Shown: positions 33,266 through 45,470, numbered from the stretch's first letter. The stretch is 64,000 bases of DNA from Rhizomys pruinosus (GCA_009823505.1 VZQC01005710.1:992007-1056006), one strand, 5' to 3'. Numbers and translations are program-made. The notes: a model not told the origin generated them from the sequence alone.

Positions 33266-34529
33266 AATAAATCAGGGGCCTGAAAAACATGAGCCCATTT
33301 ATTCAGACTTAGCAGTCAGAGCCAACCCATGTCCTTACACCTGTGTGGTACAGGCCTAGTCAACAACCCGAAGCCCAGCCTCCGGGAGAGGCTTCCTCAG
33401 ATAGCAGACCCATTGTCTGCACCCACCAGGGAGAGGCCCACAGAGCAAGCAGCAACTCCCCCAGTGCCCGACAGTGCAAAATGCAGAGGAATGTTTCCAT
33501 GCGTGCATATAAGCATTTCGCAACCCAGAAATGCTCTTCAAGGATGAATCTCACAAAATGTGGGGAGATAATAGCGGGTTTGTAGAAAACTGAAGAAACC
33601 AGCGCGGCTGAACATTTCTGTTCTCTTTGAAAAACCACAGAAACCACGACAGGAACAAATGAGACAAAAGAAGGCTTCCTGCCAAGACGGGAGGAAGGGC
33701 CAGACTCCTAGAGGGGCTGAGACAGAGGCCGGAAGCAGACGACGCCTCTCCAAGCACAGGCTGTTCCCACGGTCACCAAACACACTCATCTTCCATGAGA
33801 TACACAGGATGACCCATCAGCCTTCAGGAGGTGCAGTGATGGAGCCCAGTGCCCAGCAGGCTCTGCAGCAAAGGGTGATGGGAAATGGGAGCCCAAGAAC
33901 TGGTCACTGCTTGACAAGAGTCCAGCAACATCAAGAAATGGCATCTGCTTACTAACAACTAAACAGAGGCTGGGGCTCCATGCTTTCAGGCCCTAGATAA
34001 AATTTCCACTTGAAAGAGATTTAAAGCACCTCAGAAGCCACAGCTGACTGTCGGCTGTGAACTCAGTGTCTCCGTCATGGCTTTAAGCTGCTCAGAGAAC
34101 ACCACATTTCGGTTCATAGCTGAGTAGCACCAGTGTCTCCTGTCCCTCCAGCTGATGAGCCCAATTTATGAGCTTACAGTGATGGCCAAAGGAGGCCCAG
34201 AGGACGCTTTGAGAAATGGCTCATTAAGCTCAGTCAGATGACTCCAGACGCTACATTTTGGGAGAGTGTTAAGGAGACAGAGGGCATCTGTGCTGACATT
34301 TTGTTCGGGCACTCTCCTAATTGTGTTACACATTGTTTTTCCTCTTCACTTCCTTTTTCATACCAACCTAAGTATAATTGCTGAAATGTTCTCAGACAGA
34401 GAGATAATGGCTGAGCTTTTTATAAATGGCAATAAAATATAATAAAACAGCAGAATTTTTGGAGTCAAAGCACTCTTCTGAGTTTAAGACCATTAACCAA
34501 ATTGCATCCTTCCCCCAATTTTTAAAGAG
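33266..34529. other. Unique sequence, no gene seen
   Basis: 34020-34470 is repeat-free and ends AT-rich. It is a candidate for conserved non-coding DNA but cannot be tested here. Frames at 33329-33955 overlap on both strands without domains. Confidence 0.5.
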
Positions 34530-34875
34530 TTATTTTTATTTTTATTTTTGCTTATGTGTTTACGTGTGGACCCTGTGTGTGTCAGGTGTCTGAAGATGCC
34601 TTCCAAGGTCAGAAGAATGCTTTGGATCCTCTGGAACTTGAGTTACAGGTGGTTGTGAACTGCCTGACAGGGTGCTAGAAATCAAACTTGGGTCCTTTGC
34701 AAGAGAAACAAGCACTCTTAACTGCTGAGCCGCATCCACAGCCCCCACCAAAAAACAATATTTTGAGGCAGGTGGCACTATATGGAGCCCAGGCTGTGCC
34801 TGGACTTCAGATCTTCCGGCCACAGCTTCTCGAGGACTGGGATTGTTAACCTGCACTATCCCAGCCCTGCCTGTC
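34530..34875 (-). mobile_element. B2 SINE and adjoining old B1-like piece, antisense
   Basis: 34530-34742 is a B2 (minus strand GGGGGCTGTGGATGCGGCTC and AAGAGTGCTTG). 34750-34875 opens TTTTGAGGCAGGTGGCACTA and has a weak antisense B1 layout. Confidence 0.7.
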
Positions 34876-34991
34876 CAGAATCTTATGGAAAATTGATTCC
34901 ATACTCAGGCATTCAATACCATTACAGAATTATCTTCAGGAAGCCACATAGCAATAATAGGTAAAAGAGGAACTAAAGGAGTAATTGTCTC

Positions 34992-35097
34992 AACTGATAT
35001 AGAAGAATTCATTAGTACTTAATAAACTGATATAGAGGAAGGATTCATTAGTACTTAATAAACTGATATAGAAGAATGATTCATTAGTACTTAATAA
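34992..35097. repeat. Three-copy tandem repeat, 33-36 bp
   Basis: AACTGATATAGA(A/G)GAA... units start at 34992, 35025 and 35061, each ending ATTCATTAGTACTTAATA. The first copy lacks three bases. Confidence 0.9.
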
Positions 35098-35397
35098 ATA
35101 TTACTGAAAAACTTCTTAGGAAAGTAAGAGAGGTAAATTTCCTCAATTTGATAATTTTGAACCAAACATTTTGCAGACGATTTTATTTCTCTGATGGAAA
35201 ACTGTAGACACATTCATATAGAGTCCACAAGAAGAATTCCTATTTGCTGGTCCTGGGAATTGTCAGAGGTCATGGTCAACAGTCCAGGAAATAGAGTCGC
35301 AGAATTAGAGGAGAGCTCAGACCACTGCCCTGAGCGATCACCGGCCTGGGAAACCAATGGGAGCTCCAAAGAAGTGGAGCAAAAACATTGAATTTTT

Positions 35398-35552
35398 TTT
35401 TGTTCTTTTTTTTTTTTTTTTTTTTTTTTTTGAGAAAGGGTCTCTCTAATAGCTCCAGCTGGCCTGGAACTCACTTTGTAGACAAGGCTGGCCTTGAACT
35501 CACAGAGATCTGCCTGCCTCTGCTCTTAACCGCTGAGCCATCTCTCCAGCCC
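35398..35552 (-). mobile_element. B2/B1 chimeric SINE, early junction
   Basis: On the minus strand the first ~31 nt of a B2 (GGGCTGGAGAGATGGCTCAG to GGTTAAGAGC) pass straight into the middle of a B1 at AGAGGCAGGCAGATCTCTGT. The B1 then continues to its end and a long poly(A) (the T tract at 35408-35431). The unit is flanked by TGAATTTTT at 35389-35397 and 35553-35561, so it inserted as one molecule. Only box A of the B2 promoter is kept. The junction differs from the composite at 7376-7625. Confidence 0.8.
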
Positions 35553-35599
35553 TGAATTTTTATTATATGACAAATTTTCAAAGTTTAATAGTTAAACAA

Positions 35600-35708
35600 A
35601 CAAACGAACAGCATCTTGCTATGTAGCCCAAGGTGTCGTGGAACTTTCCACTCTCCTGCCTCAGCCTCCAGAGTGCTGGGATCATTGTCACAAAACCACC
35701 TGCCCAGC
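35600..35708 (-). mobile_element. Old B1-related monomer, antisense
   Basis: ATCTTGCTATGTAGCCCAAG, CTCCTGCCTCAGCCTCCAGA and GTGCTGGGATCAT are the antisense 7SL-type phrases, well diverged. Confidence 0.7.
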
Positions 35709-35805
35709 CTTCCTATAGCACATTCTATAACAATGAAAAGTATAACCAAAGCAAGCCCATTCCCAAGGACAGCATAGTCATGAGTGTTTACAAGTCAGCT
35801 TAACT

Positions 35806-36025
35806 GGGTTGGAGAGATGGCTCAGTGGTTAAAAGTGCTGGCTGCTCTTGCAGAAGACTCAGATTTGAATCCCAATATGCACATAACAGCTTATAACCAT
35901 CTGTAGCTCTATTTCTGGGGGATGCAACGCTCTCTTCTGTCCTCCTCGGACACTGCATGACACAGGTGCACTTACATACAGGCAGGTAAAATACTCAGAC
36001 ACATAAAATAATAAAAAAAATAGTT
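35806..36025 (+). mobile_element. B2 SINE
   Basis: GGGTTGGAGAGATGGCTCAG start, GATTTGAATCCC box B, and ATACTCAGACACATAAAATA end. Confidence 0.88.
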
Positions 36026-36119
36026 TAAATCAGCTTAGCCAATAAGCAACAAGGTTTCCATGGTCACACTTGGAAATAGGACCTGAGTAAATGAGAGATT
36101 TCTGGACTTTGGAGAGAGA

Positions 36120-37110
36120 CGGTTCAACGCTCTGAAGATGTCAACAATCAGCAAACTGATCTATAAATTCAATGCAATCCCAGCAAAGATTTCAGCCAGA
36201 CTTTTCTTTTTAGAAATTCAGTAACATTTGAAAAATATATGGAGAAATGAATGTCCGCTAACAAGTCAATCTTACAAACAAGAAACAGATGATTTGACTT
36301 AACAGATATTAAGACAGACTTTCAAGGTCATGGGAAAGTGGCCTGGGGTCCAGAAGAGACAGACAGATGAGCATGCAGACTAGAGAGCTCAGCAGAGGCA
36401 TGCACTATGGGAACTTAATGCATGTTAGTGACACATGTCTATGGGGAAGGACAAATTTAGCCAGTGATCTTGGGAAAACTGACTCAATGTATGAAAAAAA
36501 TGAACTGAGATGACTGTGCCCAACCACCAGGACTTTAAGGTGGCATTTTTAGATTAAAAGCTAAATGAGACAGGTAAAATTAAAAAATTAATAGGAAAAA
36601 AGTAGCAGAATATTTTGTGAGTCAGGTTAGGCAAATTCCTCTGAAACGAAACTCCAAGAGCAAAAATTACATAGCAAAATTGAGAAAATTAAGTACCGTA
36701 AAATGATCTGTATTCAAGAAAGGACTTACTGGGCCAAACTGGCACAAGACAGAGTTATAGGAAAATGTGTTGGTAAAGAACAAAACAATGGATGTGGATA
36801 AGAAAATTATGAAGAAAAATCCTAAGGTAAACAAACAAAGAACCATAATTCCTCAAATTCACTAGTTTGGATTAAAAAATGCAAATTTTGCTAGGCGTGG
36901 TGGTGCACACCTTTAATCCTAGCACTTGGGAGGCAGAGGCAGGCGGATCTCTGTGATACTGGTCTACAGAGTGAGTTCCAGGACAGCTGGGGCTACAGGG
37001 AGACCCTGTCTCAAAAAGACAAAAAAAAATAAATAAATAAATAAAGTAAATTTAGCCAATTCTAAGAAATTATGCTAAAACTATGGGGAAGCGCAAACTG
37101 ATATTTGAGG
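36120..37110 (+). mobile_element. Old LINE-1 ORF2 fragment with an inserted B1
   Basis: GCAAACTGATCTATAAATTC then AATGCAATCCCAGCAAAGAT is a hallmark of ORF2 in old mammalian LINE-1, decayed by many indels. A B1 (36888-37046, with a short internal deletion after CTCTGTGA) interrupts its 3' part. Confidence 0.75.
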
Positions 37111-37911
37111 ACGTAGGGATCCTGGAGAGGGCCAGGAGGAGCTTTCTGGTGGTCTAGCATCACTCAGTCAGATGAGAGAACAAACACTGCCATGAGCCAG
37201 AAATTCAGGGGGGTGTCGTGGTCCCTTCCAAAGGGAGGAGACCCAGGGCTTCAAGCTGAGCATCTGAATAGAGCTTTGAAAAGTCTCCCTCTTCTACAGG
37301 GGGCAAAAATTAGTGTTCTGCACCCAGCTATGGACAGAAGTTTGTGAACAAACCAAGCATTCACCAGGTCTCTGGGTTCTAGAAGAAGGAGGGACAAGAT
37401 AAGAATCAAACTCACACAGGACATTCAGCCATAAGCCATTGTGAGACCTCAGCCAGGTGAGTGACATGCTAACTAACATGCTGTGCTCCAGAACAATAAC
37501 TGGAAATCAATCTCTCTATATGGAGACAGCATGGTGGAGAGTTCAGAATTGTTTGCCCTTCCCCGGGGCTGGTCCACATACAGTCTTTTCCTTCCGACTT
37601 TGTTAAGCTGGAAACACCATTGTTTGTCTTGGCTGTTGAGGAATATTCATCCTATTTGAAGAGACTACTCATGTGGCTTTCCATCTGACACTGCTTTGCC
37701 ATGTTTCTGTCCTTTCACATCCGAATGCTTGTTCTAAATGTTTTCTTCTCATCAGCCTTCTAATGTTCAAACCCTCTCATTACAGTATCTAATCTGCTCT
37801 TCAACCACCTGCATTGAATTCTAGGATGGCAGCTATAAACACAAGCTATCAGTCTTCTTTTTGCTTCTCTTCCTCTGGCTGCTCTGTGTTGTCAAGGTAG
37901 AAAGTAAACGA
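37111..37911. other. Unique sequence, no gene seen
   Basis: Nothing recognised. Confidence 0.5.
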
Positions 37912-38112
37912 TGAGCTGGAAAGTGGTTAAGAGCACTGACTGCTCTTGCAGAGGATCAGGGTTTGATTCCCAGCACCCACATGCAGGCTAAAAACTGTCT
38001 GTAATTCTAGTCCCCGAGGATCCGATGCCCTCTTCTGACCTCCATGGGCATTGCATGATGTGGATGTACTTACATGCAGGCAGTACATTCATATACTAAA
38101 AAATAAAAATAA
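37912..38112 (+). mobile_element. B2 SINE, short at its 5' end
   Basis: GATGAGCTGGAAAGTGGTTAAG lacks the GATGGCTCAG block. The B2 body and an AAAATAAAATAAA tail follow. AAAGTAAACGAT before and AAAGTAAATGAT after the unit look like its duplication. Confidence 0.88.
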
Positions 38113-38124
38113 AATAAAGTAAAT

Positions 38125-39790
38125 GATTAAACAGAGCATAGAAACAGAGGAGGAATGTAGAGCAATGGATGGGGTGAATAGCGAAATAGGAATTGTGACT
38201 ATGTAAGAACAATTTCTTATGGCTTTTAAAATAGACACAGAATAAAAGATCAGACAGAATGAAGAGAATGGTGAATAGACAGAGTTCCATAATCCTGACA
38301 CTATGTGAGAAGCATTGAAAACAGGAATTTACATTAAACACTAAGAAATCAAGAATGGTGGTTGGAAACTTTAACCTCCCAGTACAAGTGCATACAAATA
38401 ACAAACTACTAGAGAAAAGAGAAAAATGAAGACTGAATTAGTGGAAAGGCTAAGTGGGCAGGGTGCAACATCACAGAGTCAGAATCCACCTAGAGAAGGA
38501 CTGACAAGTGTGACAGGAGATGAGGATGGACATCTCTACCCAGGGGTGTGGGTCAGCCTCAGTGAACCTGTGTTGAGGAGGTTGAGGTTGACGATGAGTT
38601 GTCCCAGATGGCCTCACTTTATCCCTTCTGGATGAGCTGGAAGATTCAATTTTCTGATTTGGAAAACAAAACACCTATGATTATAGGGACGATAGCAGAG
38701 GGTGTGAGGGACCAGGAGGTACCCAAACTAATGGCGTGTGTCCTGTGCTATGTGGGAGTAATCTGCCCATAGCCCCATCCTTCGGGCCAGGGCTGTATCT
38801 TCACTATGGACCAGCTGGCTCTGGCCTCTTCTAAGGGCTGCTTTCTGGTCATCTCTGGGCCTTTCTAGAGCTGAAGGGTGTAGTGACATTTGAGTGTTCT
38901 AGGAGCCCCTAAACCCACAGCAGACCCTGTGATAGCTCCAGGGTCAGGAATCTTAGTCCAGAGACTGACTACCCACAGTGGCTACAAAAACTAGTCTGGA
39001 TCCAAGCCTGTTATTGAAAACAGTTTGGAAACCAGACAAAATAATTAAATGAGCAAATAAATACTTATATAAAAGAAGAAAAAGGCAAGAAAAGGTAGTG
39101 GAACAAGAAAACCACCCAGAAACCCAATATCTTATGGGAGTGCTTCTTAGTATTTCTTATACAAGGCTGCTTGAGCTTTTGTCCAAGCCTTTTCTAAAAT
39201 AGTATACAGTAGTTAAAAGTATCAGGCTGGTGTAACTTAGCCTTTCTGGGTGCTTAACGACCATACTTAATGCCCATACTAATTTGGCCAAGGGACTTAA
39301 GGGATAACTTTGTTCCTTGCCCTCAGAGGTCAACTAAGTCCCAGGGGACTATGCATGGGGGCATCTCTTGAAATGTCCTGCAAATGTGAGTCACCAGTCT
39401 TCCTGTGCATGGAGGTCTTGGAGATCCACTAATGGGACTTCAGCCAGGGTCCAGTCTATAAAGAGGAAGTCTGCTCATGCTTCAAAAAGGGAAGCCTGGT
39501 CTAGCAAGACCTGACTGTCTCCTCAAGTGGATGGAACTAGTAAATGAAAAGCCAAAAAGAGCCAGCCCCCCCCCCAAAAAAAACCCCTGAGTAACCCCTG
39601 AGGGCCAGATCCTCAACTGACCTTGAGAAAACAAAAACCTTAGCTAATCTGGGCTAACTGTATGGCCTTAAGCAACCAAAAGGAAAGTATAACTAGAAAT
39701 AAATAATTAGAAAGGCCTGACAAATTGTACTTCAGGTATAAAACTTGAGATCTTAGTAAAAAGACAAAAAGTAAAAAAAAAAAAAAGCAA
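38125..39790. other. Unique sequence, no gene seen
   Basis: Only short frames. No repeat recognised. Confidence 0.5.
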
Positions 39791-39793
39791 TTC

Positions 39794-40005
39794 TTTTTTA
39801 AAATTTATTATTTTTTATGTGTATGAAGTGTGCTGTCTGCATGTAGGTTGGTGTCAATGCCGTGGATGTGAGAAGAGGGCATCTGATTCCCTTGGAACTG
39901 GAGTTAAAGATGGTTCTTAGCTGCCATGGGGTGCTGGGAATAGAACCTGGGTCCTCTGCAAGAGCAATCAGCACTCTTAACCGCTGAGCCATCTCTCCAG
40001 CCCCG
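39794..40005 (-). mobile_element. B2 SINE, antisense
   Basis: Minus strand GGGGCTGGAGAGATGGCTCAG, box B GGTTCTATTCC. A CAATTCTT repeat sits at both sides (near 39788 and 40013). Confidence 0.92.
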
Positions 40006-40261
40006 CCTGTCTTCAATTCTTACTGGCAAGTGCAGCTACCCCGTGGCTGCCTCTGCTTTTGCCATCCTTCAAAGACATGAGACACAGCTTTTCAACCTTC
40101 CAATATGGACTGAAGACTCATATCTCTCCAAGAATCCTCCAAACCTTCAGGGCCAGATGGGGACTGCTAAGACAACCAGCTTGAAGACTGAGCTACTACT
40201 GGGGTTTCAGCCTCTTCAGAGTATAGACTGCCATCGTTGGACTTGAACTTCTTCTCAAAAC

Positions 40262-40714
40262 AGTAAACTAATACATTTAAATTTTTAAAAGAGACTGAGA
40301 AAAAGATGAAAAACATGTTTGGCAGAATGCATGAGCTCTGGTGGGGTGGGGGGCAAGGAACGGGGAATGGGTCTAGATTTGATTGGGAAATGTTGTATGA
40401 AATGCACAAAGCTTCAATAAAAAATTGGCTTTGGGAGTCGCCGCCTCAGGCTCCGTGGCCAGTGGCAGGACCCCCAGCGGCAGCATTATGGATCCAAGTC
40501 TATGGAGAGAACGGGGGCTGTTCAAAAAATGAGCTCTTTCCACTCCTGTTGTAGAAAAACGTCTTCCGAGTCATCCTCATCCTCATCGAAGAAGAAGGCT
40601 AAAGTAGAGCATGGAGGATCATCAGGCTCTAAACAACACTCTGATCATAGCAATGGATCATTTAACTCGAAAGCACTCTCAGGAAGTAAAAAAAAATTGG
40701 CTTTGAAAAAAAAA
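40262..40714 (+). mobile_element. LINE-1 3' UTR fragment, split by a retrocopy
   Basis: AAAACATGTTTGGCAGAATGC ATGAGCTCTGG is the sense form of the LINE-1 tail phrase seen elsewhere in the window. The tail ends AATAAAAAATTGGCTTTG, and a nine-A run follows at 40706-40714. The last 15 bases, AAAAAATTGGCTTTG, occur at 40419-40433 and again at 40691-40705 because of the insertion between them. Confidence 0.88.
40434..40690 (+). pseudogene. GTF2E2: GTF2E2 (TFIIE beta) retrocopy, 5' fragment
   Basis: The parent gene encodes the beta subunit of general transcription factor TFIIE. This copy has about 54 nt of GC-rich 5' UTR, an ATG at 40488-40490, and a start reading [14 protein letters not shown], close to the known TFIIE beta N-terminus. 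Codon 15 is TGA where arginine is expected (a CGA to TGA change), followed by [11 protein letters not shown] deletion of about 7 nt then shifts the frame, and [19 protein letters not shown] with [20 protein letters not shown] follow in another frame. It stops after about 60 codons of a protein near 290 aa long, in a short A-run. The core winged-helix domains are absent. No introns are seen. The 15-bp duplication AAAAAATTGGCTTTG (40419-40433, 40691-40705) marks insertion by LINE-1 machinery into a LINE-1 tail. Non-functional. Confidence 0.9.
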
Positions 40715-41089
40715 CACAGTAGTAAGAGGCAGAGTTTAAAATGCTTGTAATTATATTATGTCCTTGCATCAAATAGCTCAACTAACAAACAACGGTGTGG
40801 AACAGGGAAGGAGGGAGGAGGAGCCCGTGAGACAGAATGGTTGTTTACAGCTGCGAAGTTGTGATGGAAGGTACCATACACACTGGTCAAGACTCAGAAT
40901 GGTCAACATGAATTACAGAACCTTAGTGTAGCCTATGGGCTTTAGTTAATGATAATGTAGAATTAATGGCCTTTCCTTCTAAGAAGTGTCCCGGACTAGT
41001 GTGGGATGTTAGTGATGCGAGCGCTAAGGCAGTTCAAAGAAAATTTATGCAATTTCCATTCAATTTTTTATAAACCTAAAACTTCCCCC
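40715..41089. other. Unique sequence, no gene seen
   Basis: No more TFIIE sequence was recognised after the A-run. Confidence 0.5.
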
Positions 41090-41103
41090 AAAGAATAAAG
41101 TTG

Positions 41104-41346
41104 GGGCTGGAGAGATGGCCTAGCGGTTAAGAGCGCCGACCGCTCTTACAGAGGACCCGGGTTCGATCCCCAGCACCCACATGGCGGCCGAGAACTGTCT
41201 GAAACTCCAATTCCAGGAGAACTCCAGTTCCAGGGGAATCTGAGACCCTCTTCTGACCTCCACGGCATTGCACGACACGGGTGCACAAACTTGCATGCAG
41301 ACAGTACATTCATACACATACAGAAATAAATAAAAAAAAATAAAAA
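41104..41346 (+). mobile_element. B2 SINE with perfect TSD
   Basis: Young-looking B2 with an intact GGGTTCGATCC box B, flanked by AAAGAATAAAGTTG at 41090-41103 and 41347-41360. Confidence 0.96.
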
Positions 41347-41360
41347 AAAGAATAAAGTTG

Positions 41361-41922
41361 ATTTATTATTTTTAAAGATATAACTGTCATTGTGGAGAAA
41401 GTAGCCACATGTTTCATGCAAGAAAGGCACAGACAACACAGAACTACAGAAAGATCGAGATCAAAACACACACCCCAAAACAGCAACCAAAATTGGCTGT
41501 AATTGCCGCTCTACCATCAAACAAAAGAATCCAGAATATAAGAAATATTACTAGGGAAAAGTGGGGCTCCTTCATGTGAGGAAAGCTTACTCTGCTGGGA
41601 ATATACCATTCTATATTTAAATACACTGGATGGCTTAGATTTAAAACACTGAGTATAGAGTTCATCAAATGAGGAGATTTGGATCAGAGGAGGCTGGTGA
41701 CAAATGTTGAAACAGGTCATGAGATCCTGGCTGCCAGCCAGGCGGGACAGCAGGGCACTCTGGGTAGCCTGCAGGGGCTGGAAATGAAACTTTCTTTAAG
41801 CAGCTGTGGCAAAACCTCCTGCTGAGCAGGCAGTGAACACTGGACTTGCCTCTGAGGGGAGGACAGTGGTCAGAGGAGATATTCAGAGATATGCCCTCGG
41901 AGAGTGAGACCTAACATGGAGA

Positions 41923-41957
<35 letters not shown>

Positions 41958-42107
41958 ACCAAATTTGGCTCATTATTACGGTATTTTTATTATCTGTGTG
42001 TCTGCACATACATGAAGATCCCCAGGTTGGAAGGCAGTAGCAATCGGTGGTTGTGATCAAAATACACTGTATAAACATAAGAAATTTTGAAAGATTAAAC
42101 ATGTTCA
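41361..42107. other. Unique sequence with a (CA)n tract
   Basis: (CA)n at 41925-41955. Otherwise nothing recognised. Confidence 0.6.
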
Positions 42108-42289
42108 GTTTTTTTGGGGGGGGGTCTTTTTGAGACAGGGTCTCCCTGTAGCCACAGCTGTCCTGGAACTCACTCTGTAGACCAGGCTGGCCTTGAACTC
42201 ACAAAGATTCGCCTGCAAGATTCGCCTGCCTCTGCCTCCGCCTCCGAAGTGCTAGGGTTAAAGGCGTGTCCCACCAAACCCGGCCAGTT
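42108..42289 (-). mobile_element. B1 SINE, antisense, with internal duplication
   Basis: TTTTTGAGACAGGGTCTCCC start. AAGATTCGCCTGC is duplicated in tandem (about 42203-42228), and GCCTCC is repeated just after. CAGTTTT flanks the element. Confidence 0.9.
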
Positions 42290-44312
42290 TTGTTTTTAAC
42301 CAATTACATTTGGAGTGGAGCCAGAGCTGCAGGGCTGCCTCTTCAGGAAGCTGTCAGTCAAAGTCTGAGCCCTCCAGGGCCCACAGGCTCTCATGTTGGG
42401 CTTCCTGGGGAAAGGCCTGAGGAGCAGGGCTAGGCAGCTCCACTGTGAGACCACCATTGTCTAGAACAAAGACCAGAAAGGCACAGCAGGCAGCTGGGAA
42501 GGATGAAGACTCAGCTGTAGTGGCTGGTTAAGGTGAACCTCAGACATAGGAGCAGAGATGGTGGGTGGGGGTCTCCAGCTGCTGTTTTGCTGGAGCCTGG
42601 GCTGGGGGAGGGAAGTCCAGAAGCCGCAGCAGGAGATGCTGGCAGTCTGAATATTTACTCCCATGTTTACAGTGACAGCTGCATATTTTACAGATATTTG
42701 ACAATGCAGGAGACAAAAACAAGAGAAAACACCGTCACCAAGACTCCAGCAGATGCTCAGGGATCAGCACTGTCTCCAGTCCTATGTGTGCACAGAAACA
42801 CCCTGGAGGACGCTGAAGGCACTTTTATAGGTAGGTCTTAGACTCACAAAACATCACCCTAGGCCTTTCCTCAAAGGCTTGCCATTCTAAGACCAACACA
42901 GAAGAAAACTTCGATTTGCCTTGGAAAAAGGACTTTGATCCAGGGAACCAGATGATAATTCCAGAAACATAGCCCACCAGCATCTTCACTGGAGGCAAAC
43001 TTGAAATCTCTGAACCCAAAGCCAATAAGGGTCAGAGTAAAGGCCATTTGACGTCCAGCCAACTGGTAAAGACAGTGCAGTGTCTAAGGTACTGAAAGTT
43101 CATATTTTCCAAGAGCAATTGAATGAGATGAGATGTGTGTGGAAGCAAAATGCTTTGGAAGGTGGTGATATTTCAACGTCAGTCTGTTAGTATCACTCAG
43201 TTGTTTAGGTGTCGAAAGAACCTCCCGAAGAGGACACCTTCAAATAGGAGCCCGACTTGCTATGGTACCCAGGCGTAACGTGTAGGTGGGCTCGTTGTGT
43301 CAGTATCTGCTGAAAGCAGAATCAATGGTTTAATCATGCCAAGGTCCAGTGAGGAAATCCACTCTCCTCTGATGTGTGTAATTTACAGCTGGAAGTTAAT
43401 AAATGCTGCTCTCCACTGCTCTCTAATCTCAGTTTCTATTAGTATTCCTGCTCAGCCCCAAGTCTATCTACAGTTCTCCTTTGAAGATAAACAGGAATGC
43501 CGGAATGGAAATACTACTGGAAAAGTGGTGGCCTTTTTGATCATTTCTTGATGGCAAGTGAAAGAAGCACTTTTCATTATTAAATTTTATGTCTTATAGT
43601 TATCAACATTCTCTTGCCCCTGTATTTTTGAAACCAGTGGGTCCTGTTAACCCAAGGTTTCATTCACATCGTCCAAAGCATCTGTGACAATCAGTTGCTC
43701 TTCTCACAGAGTTCTCCTGAAGCTTGTGCCTAGGGGCTGTGCGTCAATGGACTGAGACTCACAGTATGAGAGTCTGGGAGGAGTCTCACCCCTATTCTAA
43801 TCCTGGGCTGGCAGCCAAAGCCTTGGAAGGGTCTGGTGTGACAGGCCCAGGGCACCACGGTCTGCTGCGGCACTCTCTTCTAGGCATTCGCTTCTCTGCA
43901 GACTCTCTCTTTTTTGTCTTTCCCTTCTGTCCCCGCCCGTCTCTCTCCTGGGCGGCTTGGCTCCCCGGCCCTTATTCTACCCCAGATTAAACATAGCAGA
44001 AGAGATGATGGTGGAAATTGAAGTCCAGGTCCTGCCTTGTCAGAGACTTTCCCCTAGTCCTCTTTAGGTGTGGTATTCTGCTCAACAAAGTCACTGAGCC
44101 GCTGAGAAAACTGAGTTAGTGCCTGCTGAGTCAGCGACCACCATGTTAATGTGTGCTGAGCCTGTGACACTGATTGACTGCATGCTGAGAACCACTGCTC
44201 ATACGGATGTAGAGGACTGCATACCTTTGATAATCTACTCACAAATATGTTCACCAGGGCCTCTGCATGCTGGGCAGTGCCCCAACACTGGCCTGTACCC
44301 CTATCCCCTGTT
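42290..44312. other. Unique sequence, no gene seen
   Basis: Short overlapping frames (60-102 aa) on both strands. No recognised repeat or domain. Confidence 0.5.
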
Positions 44313-44772
44313 CTAGTTTCTATTTTTTTTTATTGATGCTTTGTATATTTCATACATCATTTTCCAATTCAGTTCAGGCATATTTCCCCTTCCCTTCCCC
44401 CCACCCCACCGCACCCTATCCCAGATCATGCATTCTGCCATAACTATCCTGCATCTTTCTCTCAGTTTTTTTTTTCCATTTTTTAGCAATAAGTGATAAT
44501 TATGAGTACAAGCATCCTTCATGTGAAACCAGTTTGCAAGCAGTTGTGTTCAAACCCACACAGCCCCTTGGTCCCACCGTCCAGCAGGGGGGGCTTGTAT
44601 GTTCAATCAAGTTGATCAAATGAGTGTTCAGGCTACATTGCTATAGTTTCACCATTCACCCCAATCGCAGCCCTTACATTCTACCACGCCCCGTCTTCTG
44701 CAGATTGTTCCCTAGGCTTAGAAAAGGGGCACAGGTGGATGAGAAGCAAGACAGTCTAGTTTCTATTTTTTA
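44313..44772 (-). mobile_element. LINE-1 3' end, antisense, with 17-bp TSD
   Basis: TCTAGTTTCTATTTTTT occurs at about 44313-44330 and 44756-44772. Between them is an antisense LINE-1 3' UTR (AGATCATGCATTCTGCCATA) with C-rich stretches. About 430 bp, 5'-truncated, no ORF2 seen. Confidence 0.85.
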
Positions 44773-45005
44773 TCCTGAGACAACAGTCTTCCTTAGATGC
44801 CCAGGCTGATCTGGAATTCAGTTTGTGGCCCAGAGACATCTTCAAATTCCAATCATCCCGCCCCAGCTTCTGCAGTAGCTGGCATATCGGGCCTCACCCC
44901 AAGGCCCAGCTACTTGTCATAATTCTGGACCTATGTCCATGTCCATTTTTCTTATTTCTCATGAGCATCGTCACTGGCTTCTTTCTTCCACTCCCCACAG
45001 TTGGT

Positions 45006-45470
45006 CATTCTTTAGTTTTTCTCTTTTTTTTTCATTTACTTGTTTTTATTTTACGTGTCTGAGTGTTTAGTCTCCATGTATGTCAGCAGAGCACATGCAT
45101 ACTAGGCCCCAGGAGGCCAGAAAACTCCTGGAACAGGACTTACAGAAGGTTAACTGTTATGTGGGTGCTGGGAATTGAACCCAGGTCCTCTATAAGAGCA
45201 GCCAGTGCTCTAACCGCTGAGCCATCTCTGCAGTCCCATCCTTTAGCTTTTATTTTATTTTATTTTTTTGTATGTGTATGAGTGTACTGTCTGCATGTAG
45301 GTCTGTGCACCCGTGTCGTGCAATGCCGCGGATTTCCCTGGAACTGGAGTTAAAGACGGTTCTCCGCCGCCATGTGGGTGCTGGGGACTGAACCCGGGTC
45401 CTCTGCAAGAGCCGTCGGCATTCCTAACCGCTAGGTCATCTCTCCAGTCTCCGCATCCTTTAGCTTTTAA
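45006..45470 (-). mobile_element. Two antisense B2 SINEs at one target site
   Basis: B2 at 45022-45237 and a younger B2 at 45254-45453. CATCCTTTAGCTTTTA lies between them (about 45238-45253) and after the second (about 45455-45470). A diverged version, CATTCTTTAGTTTTT, precedes the first (45006-45020). The target was used twice. Confidence 0.88.
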
